A DNA stretch of 64,000 bases from Saturnia japonica (lineage: Eukaryota; Arthropoda; Insecta; Lepidoptera; Saturniidae), in assembly GCA_033032175.1 (NCBI GenBank), contig CM065320.1, positions 7,378,001-7,442,000 on the forward strand, given 5' to 3'. Under the pieces are notes generated by a model. It was not told the origin of the DNA, ran no database searches, and was given only the letters and a program-made list of their open reading frames with translations. This document shows positions 20,591 to 30,241 of the stretch, piece after piece; within the stretch, counting starts at the first letter, position 1; each line of letters opens with the position of its first letter. The position numbers were made by a program, and so were the translations under genes.

Positions 20591-23101
20591 ATGAGTTCGC
20601 GTGATCGTGATGCCGGTAGAAAATTTGAGTCTGATAGTTCAAAAAGGAAACGAGCTATCAAAAGAAAGCAGGTACAAGAAAATCTACGTGGATCTTTAAA
20701 ATATATAAAAAGTGATGATCAAGAAACCTATACGAAACATTTATTGATTGAAAGTGACTTTAATCCTGATTCAGCTGAAAACATTCCTTCCACATCATCA
20801 TGGGTGCCGCCGCCGTCATCAAGTAAAACAGCAAGGATGATGATGATTTAACTACATCATTGTCTCTTAGGTCACCGGTGCCGCCGTCACGCTATCCAGT
20901 CAAGAACACGAATCTGAGCCCGAGTCTATGTCTACATCCATGACTGCTGTAATGGAAAATCTGAATCCTCAAAATGACCCCGGTTTGTGGCCATAACAAT
21001 TACTGATGTAGACCGAACTGAGATTGTATTAAGAGGTCCAATCCGGATTAAAGTTGAGTTATTTCCCGTAAATGATAATGGACGGCGATTCAGTGAATAT
21101 TATTATAATAAGATATTAGTTAACGGTGAAAAACTTGACAGGCGCTGGATGATTTATTCACAAACAAAGGAAGCCGTTTACTGCTTTCCGTGTCCAATAT
21201 TCGGGCTAGAAAATACATAGATTGGATGAAGTGAAGGAGTTTGTGATTGGAAACACTTGGGTGATTACTTAAAGTCACACGAATCTAGTCGACAGCACAA
21301 AGATTGTATGCTGAAATTGATGAATTTAAAGAATGATTTAAAAAGCTGTTCTACTATTGACTCCTTGGCTCAGTCACAAATTGAACAAGAAATGCAACGT
21401 TGGAGAGATATTTTAGAACGATTGCTCACAATTGTAATTTTTTTTGCATCTCAAAATTTGGCCTTGAGGGGTCATAGAGAGAAGTTAACATCTGACTCAG
21501 GTTCGAGTGAGACAAGCGGCAACTTCATAGATTTAGTAAACCTGTGCTGAGACTTCACTTACAACAAGTAAAAGATAAACGATTAATGACCACATCGGAA
21601 AAATTATTCAAAATGAGCTCCTACAATTAATGGCAAGTCACGTAAAAACTGAAATTGTTGAAAAAATAATAAATAATAAATATTACTCTATTATTCTTCA
21701 TTTTACTCGCGACGTTTCTTGTGTTGAGCAACTATTAATTATTTATAAGATTTTTTAATACAAAAACAGCTGAAATTGAAGAATATTTTATTGGTTTCAT
21801 AGCCGTCGAAAAAACCACAGCTTAGAGTTTGACTAATTATATAATCACAGAATTAGAACAGTTAGGTATATCATTGCAAAACTGCAGAGGCCAAGGATAT
21901 GATAATGGTGCCAATAAGCGTGGTGTCCAAAAACGTATTATTGAAATTAATCCACCTGCTTATTTTTTACCTTGTCGGAGTCATAGCTGGAATCTCATCC
22001 TAGGAGATGCAGCATCGTCTTGTGTCCAAGAAAATCTTTTTTTGGTTTGCTATAAAGGTTGTACACTCTGTTTGCCGGCTCAAGTCAGAGGTGGGCTATT
22101 TTAAATGCTCATGTAAAATCCTTATCGCTAAAACCACTTTCTGAAACTAGATGGGATTATAGGGTAGCATCGGTGAAGGCCATTAAATACCAACTAAGCG
22201 ATATATGGGATGCTTTAAAGGATTTAGCAGAAAATACAACAGTTTGTCAGTTGGTCAGTGAATGCCATTCTATAGAAAAGGACATTCTATAGGAGGATAG
22301 AAAATAACTACCTACGAATTTGTAGTTTCACTTGTCATATGGTGTGACATTCTTACAAAGATAAATGTTATCAGTAAAATATGGCAAAGCGAAAACATGC
22401 ACTTAGATGTGGCTATACAACACCTAGACGCATTCACAAATTGGCTTGATAATTATCGAGAATCGTTTTCAGTCATCCCTTGTAACAGCGAGTGAAATAG
22501 CAGAGGAAAATGATATTGACAGACAGTTTAAAGAATTTAGAAGATGACGTAAAAAAAGGCATTTTGATTATGAAGGGGAAGATGAAGCTCATGAATTGAA
22601 TGCGGAAGAGATTTTCAAAATAAACTATTTTTAGGTTATTGTCGACAATGTGCGCGCAAGATGCCATCCAAGGTTTCAGTCACTTAAACATCATGAGAGA
22701 CTATTTGGTTTCATGTATAATATAAAAAAATTAAAGGAAATTAGTGATAGTGAACTTTCGAAGCAATGCAGCGACTTGCAAATATCTATGACAGTAGGAG
22801 AATCATGTGATATTGATGGACATGAATTGTACGAAGAACTGAATATGTTTCCGTGTGTATTAAGGAAACGATGACATTATCTCAGTGCTGAAATACATAA
22901 TAGAAAAAAAAAACTGAAGTTGTTATCACTATCGAAATAGTTCTGAGAATTATTAAATCCTATTTGAGAAATTCGATGACACAGGATCGGCTTTCAGCCT
23001 TTGCTATTCTTTCAATCGAAAATGACGTAGCTCATTCCTTAGATTATTTTACTTTAATTAAAGATTTTAGTTTTAGTAAAAGCTGCAAACATCAATTTTA
23101 A
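20591..23101 (+). pseudogene. Decayed hAT-type transposase (ZMYM1-like, TTF finger plus hATC)
   Basis: The frame is broken many times, but the domain order is readable. A Lys/Arg-rich start (MSSRDRDAGRKFESDSSKRK) is followed by a TTF-type zinc-finger segment, RRWMIYSQTKEAVYCFPCPI near 21147-21204, and FCDWKHLGDYLKSHESSRQH. Next is a DUF4371-like core, with QNCRGQGYDNGANKRGVQKR and YFLPCRSHSWNLILGDAA near 21870-22010 and LKPLSETRWDYRVASVKAI near 22130-22180. The C-terminus SMTQDRLSAFAILSIENDVA then FSFSKSCKHQF is hATC-like and ends at a TAA at 23099. This is the family often annotated as zinc finger MYM-type protein 1-like. No terminal inverted repeats or 8-bp target duplication were identified. 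It is not a functional gene. Confidence 0.85.
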
Positions 23102-23292
23102 AATTTATCATCTCTGTATTTGTTAATTTTGTAAATCTTTCAATCTAAGTAAAATATTTTAAAACTCAAATTTTATTTATTTTTATACCTTTAGCATTTC
23201 TCGTCAAACATAACGAATACTTACCAAACAACCAGACCTACTTTCGCATCCCATAGGTACTTTTCCGTAGGATAAAAGGCCTTGCAAAAAAA

Positions 23293-23390
23293 CCAAGTCC
23301 GGTGAAGCTGTAAAAGCCGCAGCGGCTCTGTTTTAGGATAGGGCCCCTAAGGCTAACAGTGTAGTGGGTTCAAAAAAAAAAAAAAAAAAA
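23293..23390 (+). mobile_element. 5'-truncated Jockey-like fragment (3' end plus poly(A))
   Basis: The phrases ccaagtccggtgaagctgta and gggcccctaaggctaacagt, followed by 19 A residues, match the 3' terminus of the Jockey-like element at 13030-13153. No obvious target-site duplication was found. Confidence 0.85.
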
Positions 23391-23579
23391 CCTTCCGGCC
23401 GTAGCCTCGCAATGGGTAAGGCCGCCGCTGCATAAACTCAATTTGTTTTACGTTAAGACAGTAGAGTTTCTTTTACCACCTACCGATATAGCCAGGTACT
23501 CCAAAAATACATTTATAGTTATGTTTAACAAACGTCAGATTCTCCTATAAACAATCGTACTCTGTGACGTCAGAGGGTC
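23391..23579. other. Short spacer between two Jockey-like 3' fragments
   Basis: About 190 bp between oppositely oriented retrotransposon 3' ends. It contains no recognisable gene. Confidence 0.5.
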
Positions 23580-23677
23580 TTTTTTTAGAACTGACTATAC
23601 TGTTAGATTTAGAGGCCCTGAAGCCGCTGCGGCTTTTACAGCTTCACCGAACTTGGGGGCAAGCGCAGAAGGCACTC
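23580..23677 (-). mobile_element. 5'-truncated Jockey-like fragment, minus strand
   Basis: A short poly(T) followed by agaactgactatactgttag and ccgctgcggcttttacagct matches the 3' end of the Jockey-like family in reverse orientation. Similarity fades after ggcactc. Confidence 0.8.
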
Positions 23678-24293
23678 GACCGGCTGAGGGAATTTAAAAT
23701 TTCAGTACATTTATAACAGCAACACTGACAAGAAATGACGTCTTTACTTTTATGAAAAAATTGAACTTGTTTAAATGAATTGAAGTGACATAATTATAAT
23801 TATGAAATCAATACCTACTTACTGACGGAATAATCTATTTATCTTTATCTTTGTTTAGGAAATAGTCTTTGGAAAGTTTAATTACACGAAACGAAAATTA
23901 CGAGAGCAACATATAATTATATACTTACTTTATAGTGAGCTAAATGTACTGACAGCGGTTTTAAGCGACGTGTTTATTTTTCATGTTTTTGAAAAACACT
24001 CCTTTGTAACACCGGACTAGCAATCTAGACGTTTAGAATCAAAGCCCACAGGAGGTTCTCTCAGATACTTCTTATCTCTACCGGGTTTACTCTGAGACGA
24101 CTGAGATACCAACTCTTTAAGAAATCTTCCATAAATTGTTCTCTTTAAACAATTTTGTTAATAGATTTTGTTTCATGATACTGTTTAGTTATGTACCTAT
24201 CATCTTTTTGTTTCGATGTTTTGTGAATCTTAAAGTTATGATCAATTATACCATTAGAACTATACGAAGCTTTTTCAATAAAGTGGAAGTCAT
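23678..24293. other. AT-rich intergenic DNA
   Basis: No coding signal is visible. The stretch separates the transposon nest from the centrin gene. Confidence 0.5.
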
Positions 24294-24375
24294 TTCAGAA
24301 TAAGGCAGAGGATAGGGAGTTTTGGCAACTGCTCCACCGTCAAGATCCGAGCTCTTAATTTAAAGAAGAAGAAAA
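24294..24375 (+). repeat. Possible non-LTR retrotransposon 3' scrap with GAA-rich tail
   Basis: A short frame (KAEDREFWQLLHRQDPSS, then stop) is followed by taatttaaagaagaagaaaa. The (AAG)n-like tail resembles those at 31218-31235 and 46980-46995, the latter of which follows a retroelement coding remnant. The assignment is tentative. Confidence 0.3.
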
Positions 24376-24654
24376 TATTGTCATACTTTGATACAATACG
24401 TAAATGCGATATTTTTGCAGGATATGTCAAATCGTATCGCATGGCCAAAGCATCATATTAAATATCGATTTATCGCATAGTACTAAATTGACATTCCGCA
24501 TTGTATCGGGCATCCCTATAGTTTTGTTTATAGCAAATGTCAAAGACGTCAAAGAAAAATCAATATTTTGAAAAACTGTAGATCGATAAAATTAAACAAA
24601 TTATATGTACTTTCATAACTGTTATTAGTGTTTTTTAAATGAAACAATTATAAA

Positions 24655-25648
24655 ATGGTAAATAATTAATATTTTATTATAAATTTTATTCGTATTGTGC
24701 GACCTTAGTAGCCTTTACAATACTTACAGGCGACAGCTGTATCTACTACGCAGAAGAAGGCTGTTACTACCAACAATACTGGAGGAGTTAGAAAGAAATC
24801 AGGGCCTAAATTTGAATTATCAGACGAACAGAGACGCGATATTAAAGAAGCTTTCGACTTGTTTGATGTAGAAAATACAGGAAAGATAGATGCGAAAGAG
24901 TTAAAAGTTGCAATTAGGGCCCTTGGTTTTGAACCAAAGAAAGAAGAAATTAAAAAGATGATAGCAGAAATAGACAGGGGTGACGGAAAGGTTTCATTTG
25001 ATGATTTCTTGGAGTTAATGACTGTTAAAATGGCTGAGAAAGACATAAAGGAAGAGATCATGAAGGCATTCAAATTATTTGATGATGATGAAACAGGTAT
25101 GTTCTAAAACAAGTAAAAACCTTCCAAGGCTTCAGAGCATAACATTTTACAGAACAGAAAATTTTAATGTTTTATTTGGGATGTCAAAATTATACATTAG
25201 GAATTCAAGTGTATAAAATATTTAGTAGGCATATATTTATTGTGTTGTAGAATGTTTAACCCCTATTTAACATAATGTAAAATAATGGTATGGCCTAGAA
25301 ATAATAACATGCTAAAATTCCATCTCAAGCGTTCCTTTATGAAAGATAAGGGTTAATGTACAATTATAACTACAGTTATATATGTACAGTTTGGCCTTTG
25401 CACATATATTTTTTCATATTATTTATGTATGCTTTAAATAATTATATTGTTATTTTTAAATTGCTATTTACATGATTCTTTCAGGAAAAATATCATTCAA
25501 AAATTTAAAGAGAGTTGCAAAAGAGCTTGGTGAAAACTTAACAGATGAAGAACTTCATGAGATGATAGATGAAGCTGACAGGGATGGAGATGGAGAAATT
25601 AATCAGGAAGAGTTTTTACGTATAATGAAGAAAACTAGTCTATACTAA
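24655..25648 (+). CDS. Centrin (caltractin), EF-hand protein, 177 aa, 3 exons
   Basis: Coding segments are 24655-24657, 24730-25096 and 25485-25648. Centrin is a calcium-binding protein of centrioles and basal bodies, also found in nuclear complexes. After a variable N-terminus ([13 protein letters not shown]), four EF hands occur: [46 protein letters not shown] and [16 protein letters not shown]. The C-terminus [11 protein letters not shown] is the typical centrin ending and the length matches the family (about 170 residues). The first coding exon is the ATG alone; GTAAAT at 24658 begins a 72-bp intron ending ACTTACAG at 24729. The second intron runs 25097-25484 (GTATGT...TTTCAG) and splits a Gly codon. 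AATAAA at 25906-25911 is a possible poly(A) signal. Confidence 0.93.
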
Positions 25649-26525
25649 TAAGATAGCAGCTAAAGTAATTTAAGTAATAATCGTTATAAAGAGTATTCAA
25701 CTATTATTTGTATATTTTAAATGAAAAATAGGGATTATATAGTTTTACAAAATTCTAGTTCTACAGTGTTTATTTAATCTTTAAATGGTTTAATTACCAC
25801 ACCTTTATGCACACTACATAACATTAACCTAAGGAAAGTGGGGTGAAACAATATTTAAAAATATATTTATTAATAATGATTTCATGATTATCATGTAAGG
25901 CAATTAATAAAACTAAATATGTTAATGTTAATCATAATACATTATTGTATCTGTATTTTGAAGGTATTTTAATTATATGATAAGGTACAAATGGAAAGTT
26001 AATGGCTGGATTGAGAGAGAACTAACAAAATACACAAACTGCATTTTTATTCCCACCTCTGTAAGCTTAATATTTTATTTATTGTAATATTAGTTTTTAA
26101 AGAAAATAAACAGTGATATAGAAATTAATATCACATGCACAAAATAATTCATAAAAATATGTTTATAATTTTTAGTTATTACAATAACACAAAAATAAAT
26201 TGTAAGACTCACATTTTGTTTAATTTTAGAAGTATGTATCAATGTATGTGGTGTAAGGACAACAAATTGATTTGTGATCTGATCACAGATATAAACATTC
26301 TGTATAAGTAAAAATTCTCAAATATCATTTAATTTAATATGTTAGAAAAATTAATGGTATAAATTATTATTTTATTAATTTTCATACAATCTTATAAAAC
26401 ATATTCTACAGAATAATTATGTCGATATATTTGTAACAGCAGTAGCTTTGTCAATTAAAAATTTACATAAATTGGATTATGAATTATAGTATTCCTTTCA
26501 CATTAACTGCATGTTTTAACTTTTT
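25649..26525. other. Centrin 3' UTR/downstream AT-rich DNA
   Basis: No second gene is visible. AATAAA at 25906-25911, 258 bp after the centrin stop, could direct cleavage; another AATAAA lies near 26105. The remainder is AT-rich. Confidence 0.5.
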
Positions 26526-26849
26526 TCAATAAATAATATCAATGTTAGGGATTGGGGCACTGATAGCTCTTATACAAAACTGATGCTTTTGTGTTTTGTG
26601 TATGATAATTATATTAATATTTGCTTGTTGAATAGATGTAACAACTGTTTGAGGTTTAAACATTTGTCTCTTACTTGTTGTCCAGTTTTTCAGTTTTGAA
26701 CATAAACTACATTGGTAACTGTAAAATATACATAGAAAAAACAATGTTACCAATGCAATGACAATGACATCCCATTTGTAAGATAATGATGAAGTAGATA
26801 TATAATTGAAAAACCTTATTAAAGTGAAACTTTTATTAGATTGTCTCAA
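26526..26849 (-). CDS. Hypothetical single-pass membrane protein, 107 aa
   Basis: The family is unrecognised. Residues about 26-50 form a hydrophobic segment (WDVIVIALVTLFFLCIFYSY) followed by SLCSKLKNW and a Lys/Arg-containing stretch, so a short N-terminus, one transmembrane helix and a polar C-terminal tail are likely. The ORF lies between centrin and ribose-5-phosphate isomerase, on the same strand as the latter. A GC-rich patch at 26865-26930, just upstream of the start, could be a promoter or 5' UTR. The frame is longer than most chance ORFs in this AT-rich context, but no other support is available. Confidence 0.4.
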   Translation of the reverse strand: MRQSNKSFTLIRFFNYISTSSLSYKWDVIVIALVTLFFLCIFYSYQCSLCSKLKNWTTSKRQMFKPQTVVTSIQQANINIIIIHKTQKHQFCIRAISAPIPNIDIIY

Positions 26850-27341
26850 ACTTTTTGTCTGTGTGTTGCATGTCGCGTGACGGTCGGCCGCGGAATAGGG
26901 ATAAAGTGAAAGGCGCTCGCCAGAACAGCCAAGGCCAATAATTAATGGAATATTATTCCAAAAATTTTTAGTTAAATGTCTATAATGTGAAAAAATAGTT
27001 TCACTTTTACCATGGTTTCATAAAACCACACAATTACTTTTTTTTAAACTATATACAAATTATCAATTATTGTTTTATCTGGTAAAGATTGAATTGTCTT
27101 ATGTATGCAAAAACTTATTGAATGTTTTAAAATTAGAGATTATCCATTTCAATCCTGAAATTTGCAATACTGGTTTGACTTTCAATAATAGTAAATCTTT
27201 TCAATAAACTCCAGAAACTTTAAAATGAGGTCAGACTTTATTTATTTTATCAAGTCTAAACCTTGGCTTCTTATCAATTATTATATCCCAAATAATATAT
27301 GTGATTATAAACTAAAACAACACTTGTATAGAAAACTAGAA
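26850..27341. other. Intergenic DNA with GC-rich patch
   Basis: Positions 26865-26930 (cgcgtgacggtcggccgcgg and flanks) are GC-rich against an AT-rich background and adjoin the start of the small membrane ORF, so this may be its promoter. No other coding signal is visible. Confidence 0.4.
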
Positions 27342-27347
27342 TTTATT
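27342..27347 (-). promoter_or_regulatory. Possible poly(A) signal for ribose-5-phosphate isomerase
   Basis: TTTATT on the plus strand is AATAAA on the minus strand, 66 bp downstream of the isomerase stop codon. Confidence 0.5.
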
Positions 27348-27413
27348 TTAACATACCATATAAAAAAATAAAAAATGACATTGAACTTAACAGATCCTAT
27401 TACAATCACATAG

Positions 27414-28127
27414 TTAATTTTTTAATTCAGATCTTTCAACAACATAACCTTCTGGTTGCCCAAAGTAAGCTTTGTGGCACATTTTTACAAATAAACCAGT
27501 TTCTACAACTCCTGGTATCATTTTTATTGTTTCATTTACTTTTTCCCAATTTAAATCTTGATTAGAAAACATCCAATCTAAGATAAAGTTGCCATTGTCA
27601 GTGACCACTGGACCAGCCTTTGCAATAGCGCTACGGAGTTTGATTTCTCCTCCATACATAGAAACAATTTTATTCTTAATAGGAACATATGCCATGGGAA
27701 TAACTTCAATAGGGATTCCTTTCTTGTATCTATCCCCTAGTTTAACGGAATCTTTGGTATAATCTGCAATTATTATCAGTTTTTTTGAACAAGAAGCAAT
27801 TATTTTCTCTTGAAGTAAACAACCACCGCCACCTTTAATCAAAGTCATATTTGAATCAACTTCATCAGCGCCGTCGATGGTCACATCTATGACTGGATTC
27901 GTATCGAGTTCTCCCAACTTGAGGTTATGTTTTATGATAAGCTGTTTGGCTTGAAATGAAGTGGGTAAACAAGTTACATTTAAATTTTCTGATTCAACAC
28001 GTTCGGAAAGACGTTGAACTGCATATACTACAGTAGAACCGCTACCGACACCAAAAATGCAGCCGTTAATGACGAATTCATCAACAGCCCGGCATGCAGC
28101 AACTTGCTTTGCTTGTTCCAAAGACAT
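27414..28127 (-). CDS. Rpi: Ribose-5-phosphate isomerase A, 237 aa, single exon
   Basis: Interconverts ribose 5-phosphate and ribulose 5-phosphate in the cytosolic, non-oxidative pentose phosphate pathway. The family signatures are in order: the phosphate-binding loop GVGSGSTV near residue 26, TIDGADEVD near residue 83, LIKGGGGCLLQEKI near residue 96 (with the catalytic Lys/Glu region), and a C-terminal block with WMFSNQ, IPGVVETGLFV and YFGQPEGY. I chose Met at 28127 (MSLEQAKQVAACRAVDEFV) because it aligns with the family start. An upstream in-frame Met at 28205 would add 26 hydrophobic and basic residues of unproven use. The full-length family domain fits in one exon. It looks intact. Confidence 0.95.
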   Translation of the reverse strand: MSLEQAKQVAACRAVDEFVINGCIFGVGSGSTVVYAVQRLSERVESENLNVTCLPTSFQAKQLIIKHNLKLGELDTNPVIDVTIDGADEVDSNMTLIKGGGGCLLQEKIIASCSKKLIIIADYTKDSVKLGDRYKKGIPIEVIPMAYVPIKNKIVSMYGGEIKLRSAIAKAGPVVTDNGNFILDWMFSNQDLNWEKVNETIKMIPGVVETGLFVKMCHKAYFGQPEGYVVERSELKN

Positions 28128-29031
28128 TTTCACTGTCTTTGTAAAAGTTGATCGAAATATTGGACGGTAAATAATGATTATTACTTTTAAATATATGTCG
28201 AACACACATCAGTGATATTATTAGAATACCTATTATATTTTAGTGACTTGAAAGTTTATTATAAAACATTTAGTACATGAGTACACAGTACTACCCGTTC
28301 GCAATGAGACCTGCGGCCTGCTGTCGGTGACTAGAGGGCGGAGGGTTGCCTTCCAGGCGAGTCTCAACCTCATCTTATCGCGCACGGGTAAAACATGTAG
28401 TCATTAGTGTGACCATTTCAAAATTATGTAATGTACTATCAAAGTGTCTGGCCAGTACTAAAATGTACTAAATGAAAAATATAATTGTACTAAAAATCAA
28501 CTAACATGTTGGGGTCATTATTTTAAGTTATTTTTGGAGACAAAGTTTAGTGTACTATTTATATAAGACTTGTTTCGTCACTTCAGCAGTCGAGGTGTTG
28601 TGTCATTGTTATACTTACTTTTTGGTGTTATAAAATAAAATAATACAAACATTGTAATGTTTAAACTGTTATTCTAAATCGATGCTATAACCATTATTAC
28701 CAATTTTTTTTACAATATTAATCATATCAGGCGAGGTGACAAAAGAAGTACAACCTTCAGTCAAAGCTTGCTTAACGTGTACCTACCTAATATGCAAGGA
28801 ATATTCTTAGTTAAAAACCTATTTCTGTATTTAGTCATAATGATAATAAAATAAGTAGCGAAAAAATTATTTCACATTGTGCATTGGAAATGGGAACACA
28901 CATTATGCACTTTATAAAATTAGTGATATTTGTTAGTATAGTAATTTGATAATCTAGTGTTTGGCAGATGTTATGATAGTGTTCTTCAGAGATAAATAAC
29001 AATTCTGTTCTTGTTGTATTTTTATCTATGT
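28128..29031. other. Intergenic DNA upstream of the isomerase gene
   Basis: Positions 28285-28395 are relatively GC-rich (ctgcggcctgctgtcggtga and flanks) and could include the isomerase promoter. The edges of this patch, acccgttcgc and gcgcacgggt, form a short imperfect inverted repeat. No coding signal is visible. Confidence 0.4.
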
Positions 29032-29265
29032 CTATTCTGTTCTGTCAAAAAGTGTGTCAAAACTGTGTCCAGTAAATGTGTCGGTACCGAATATAATAAA
29101 ATATATTTGTGTTCGTATTCTGGGTTTCATCTCTGTATTATCTACGTTAGGATCATCTTCGCTCTCGAAGGATAAAGAGTCTCCTGATGTGTCCTCCGTC
29201 TTATCCACAGCAGGAGCAACCGTGTCGCCTTTTTTCCGTTTTCTCGCTGCACTGCCCTTTCCCAT
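29032..29265 (-). CDS. Small basic/acidic hypothetical ORF, 77 aa (possibly a first exon)
   Basis: The family is unrecognised. The product begins MGKGSAARKRKKGD, a basic nuclear-type N-terminus, followed by an acidic stretch (DKTEDTSGDSLSFESEDDPN). The first 50 or so residues have protein-like composition, while the last 25 look like random read-through, so the true gene may splice out near 29130. No convincing donor site was identified. The start lies 76 bp from the divergent start at 29342, suggesting a shared promoter. Confidence 0.35.
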   Translation of the reverse strand: MGKGSAARKRKKGDTVAPAVDKTEDTSGDSLSFESEDDPNVDNTEMKPRIRTQIYFIIFGTDTFTGHSFDTLFDRTE

Positions 29266-29341
29266 TATAAATCTTATTTAAGAGTCAACCGCTGCAGAGA
29301 TGTTTTGTTTTTTTTCTTCAAAAGTTACAGTTTTCGTGAAA
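29266..29341. promoter_or_regulatory. Candidate 76-bp bidirectional promoter
   Basis: This short interval separates two divergent ATGs at 29265 (minus) and 29342 (plus). It contains cgctgcagag and a t-rich run. It can only be a shared control region if both ORFs are real. No TATA or initiator motif is compelling. Confidence 0.3.
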
Positions 29342-30213
29342 ATGTCGAAAAAACCAATTCGATTACAAGCAAGGAACGTTGTTTACAATGTATACCAAAG
29401 GATTTGTGCAGAAGAAGATGGAGGCCAATCAGAATCTTCGATTTTAAAGAGAGTTCAAACATTCACCGGTAAGTAGAACTAACAAGTCAAGATACTTTAT
29501 ATTTTATACATACATTTTTCTAAGTACCGAAACAATTATTATTATTTTAATCATAATGTTAAAGTTACAGTTAGTAATAGTTTGGCAGCTTTTTTGATAT
29601 TTTGCAAACAAACATTTTTGTGTGTAAAAATTAGGGTTCTCATACATTAAAAGAAAAATTAAAACCCATGATGAAATCAAATAAGTAATATTATTACTAT
29701 ATATTATTAGTGTACTATCCTTACTCTATATTATTGAACTGTTACTTACAGGGGTTTCTTCTTCTACCATACGAAGAATTATTAATGAAGGAAGAGTAAA
29801 CGGAGGTGTGTTCTGTACGCCTGGTAAAAAGAGGAAAGGGGGAAAGAAAAAAATTAATCTGGACAGATTTGATTTAGAAGTAATCAGAAATAAAATAAAG
29901 AAAATTTATACTGTACGGAAAGAAATTCCAACCGTGAGGAAATTGTTACAAACTCTTCGGGAAGATATTGATTTCAATGGAGGCAGAGAATCATTGAGGT
30001 AACACATATATGTATCTACTTATTTTACTTGCTATAGTTTAACGTTGCTACATTTTATAACTTATGCTTTTTTACAGGCTTATTCTGAATAATATTGGCT
30101 TTGAATTTGTAAAGTGCCAATCAAAAAGAACTATTTTGATGGAGCGTCATGACAACCATGATACAAAGATTCAGATATTTAGAGCATATGAAGAAGAAAA
30201 CTCACACTCATAA
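29342..30213 (+). CDS. HTH protein related to IS630/Tc1-type transposase N-terminus, 169 aa, 3 exons
   Basis: Coding segments are 29342-29468, 29752-29998 and 30078-30213. Junctions are clean: GTAAGT donor after exon 1, TTACTTACAG acceptor, GTAACA donor after exon 2 and TTTACAG acceptor. Phases 1 and 2 keep the frame throughout. The protein has an N-terminal helical region (LQARNVVYNVYQRICAEE) and a turn VSSSTIRRIINEGR typical of helix-turn-helix binding. A Lys-rich linker follows, then IYTVRKEIPTVRKLLQTLRE, GGRESLRLILNNIGFEFVKC and ILMERHD. These blocks match the DNA-binding half of a transposase-like family common in insects, in which MERHD normally leads into a DDE catalytic domain. Here the protein stops 20 residues later. 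AATAAA lies at 30236. Either a domesticated DNA-binding protein or a truncated transposon gene. Confidence 0.7.
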
Positions 30214-30235
30214 AAGATACCACGTTTTTGGGAAA

Positions 30236-30241
30236 AATAAA
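30236..30241 (+). promoter_or_regulatory. Possible poly(A) signal of the HTH gene
   Basis: AATAAA lies 22 bp after the stop codon at 30213. A second AATAAA lies near 30268. Confidence 0.5.

Noticed and set aside
28128..28205. An N-terminal extension of ribose-5-phosphate isomerase from Met at 28205.
   Set aside because: The 26 extra residues are hydrophobic and basic and have no family support. The family start fits Met at 28127. A mitochondrial leader cannot be excluded, but nothing favours it.
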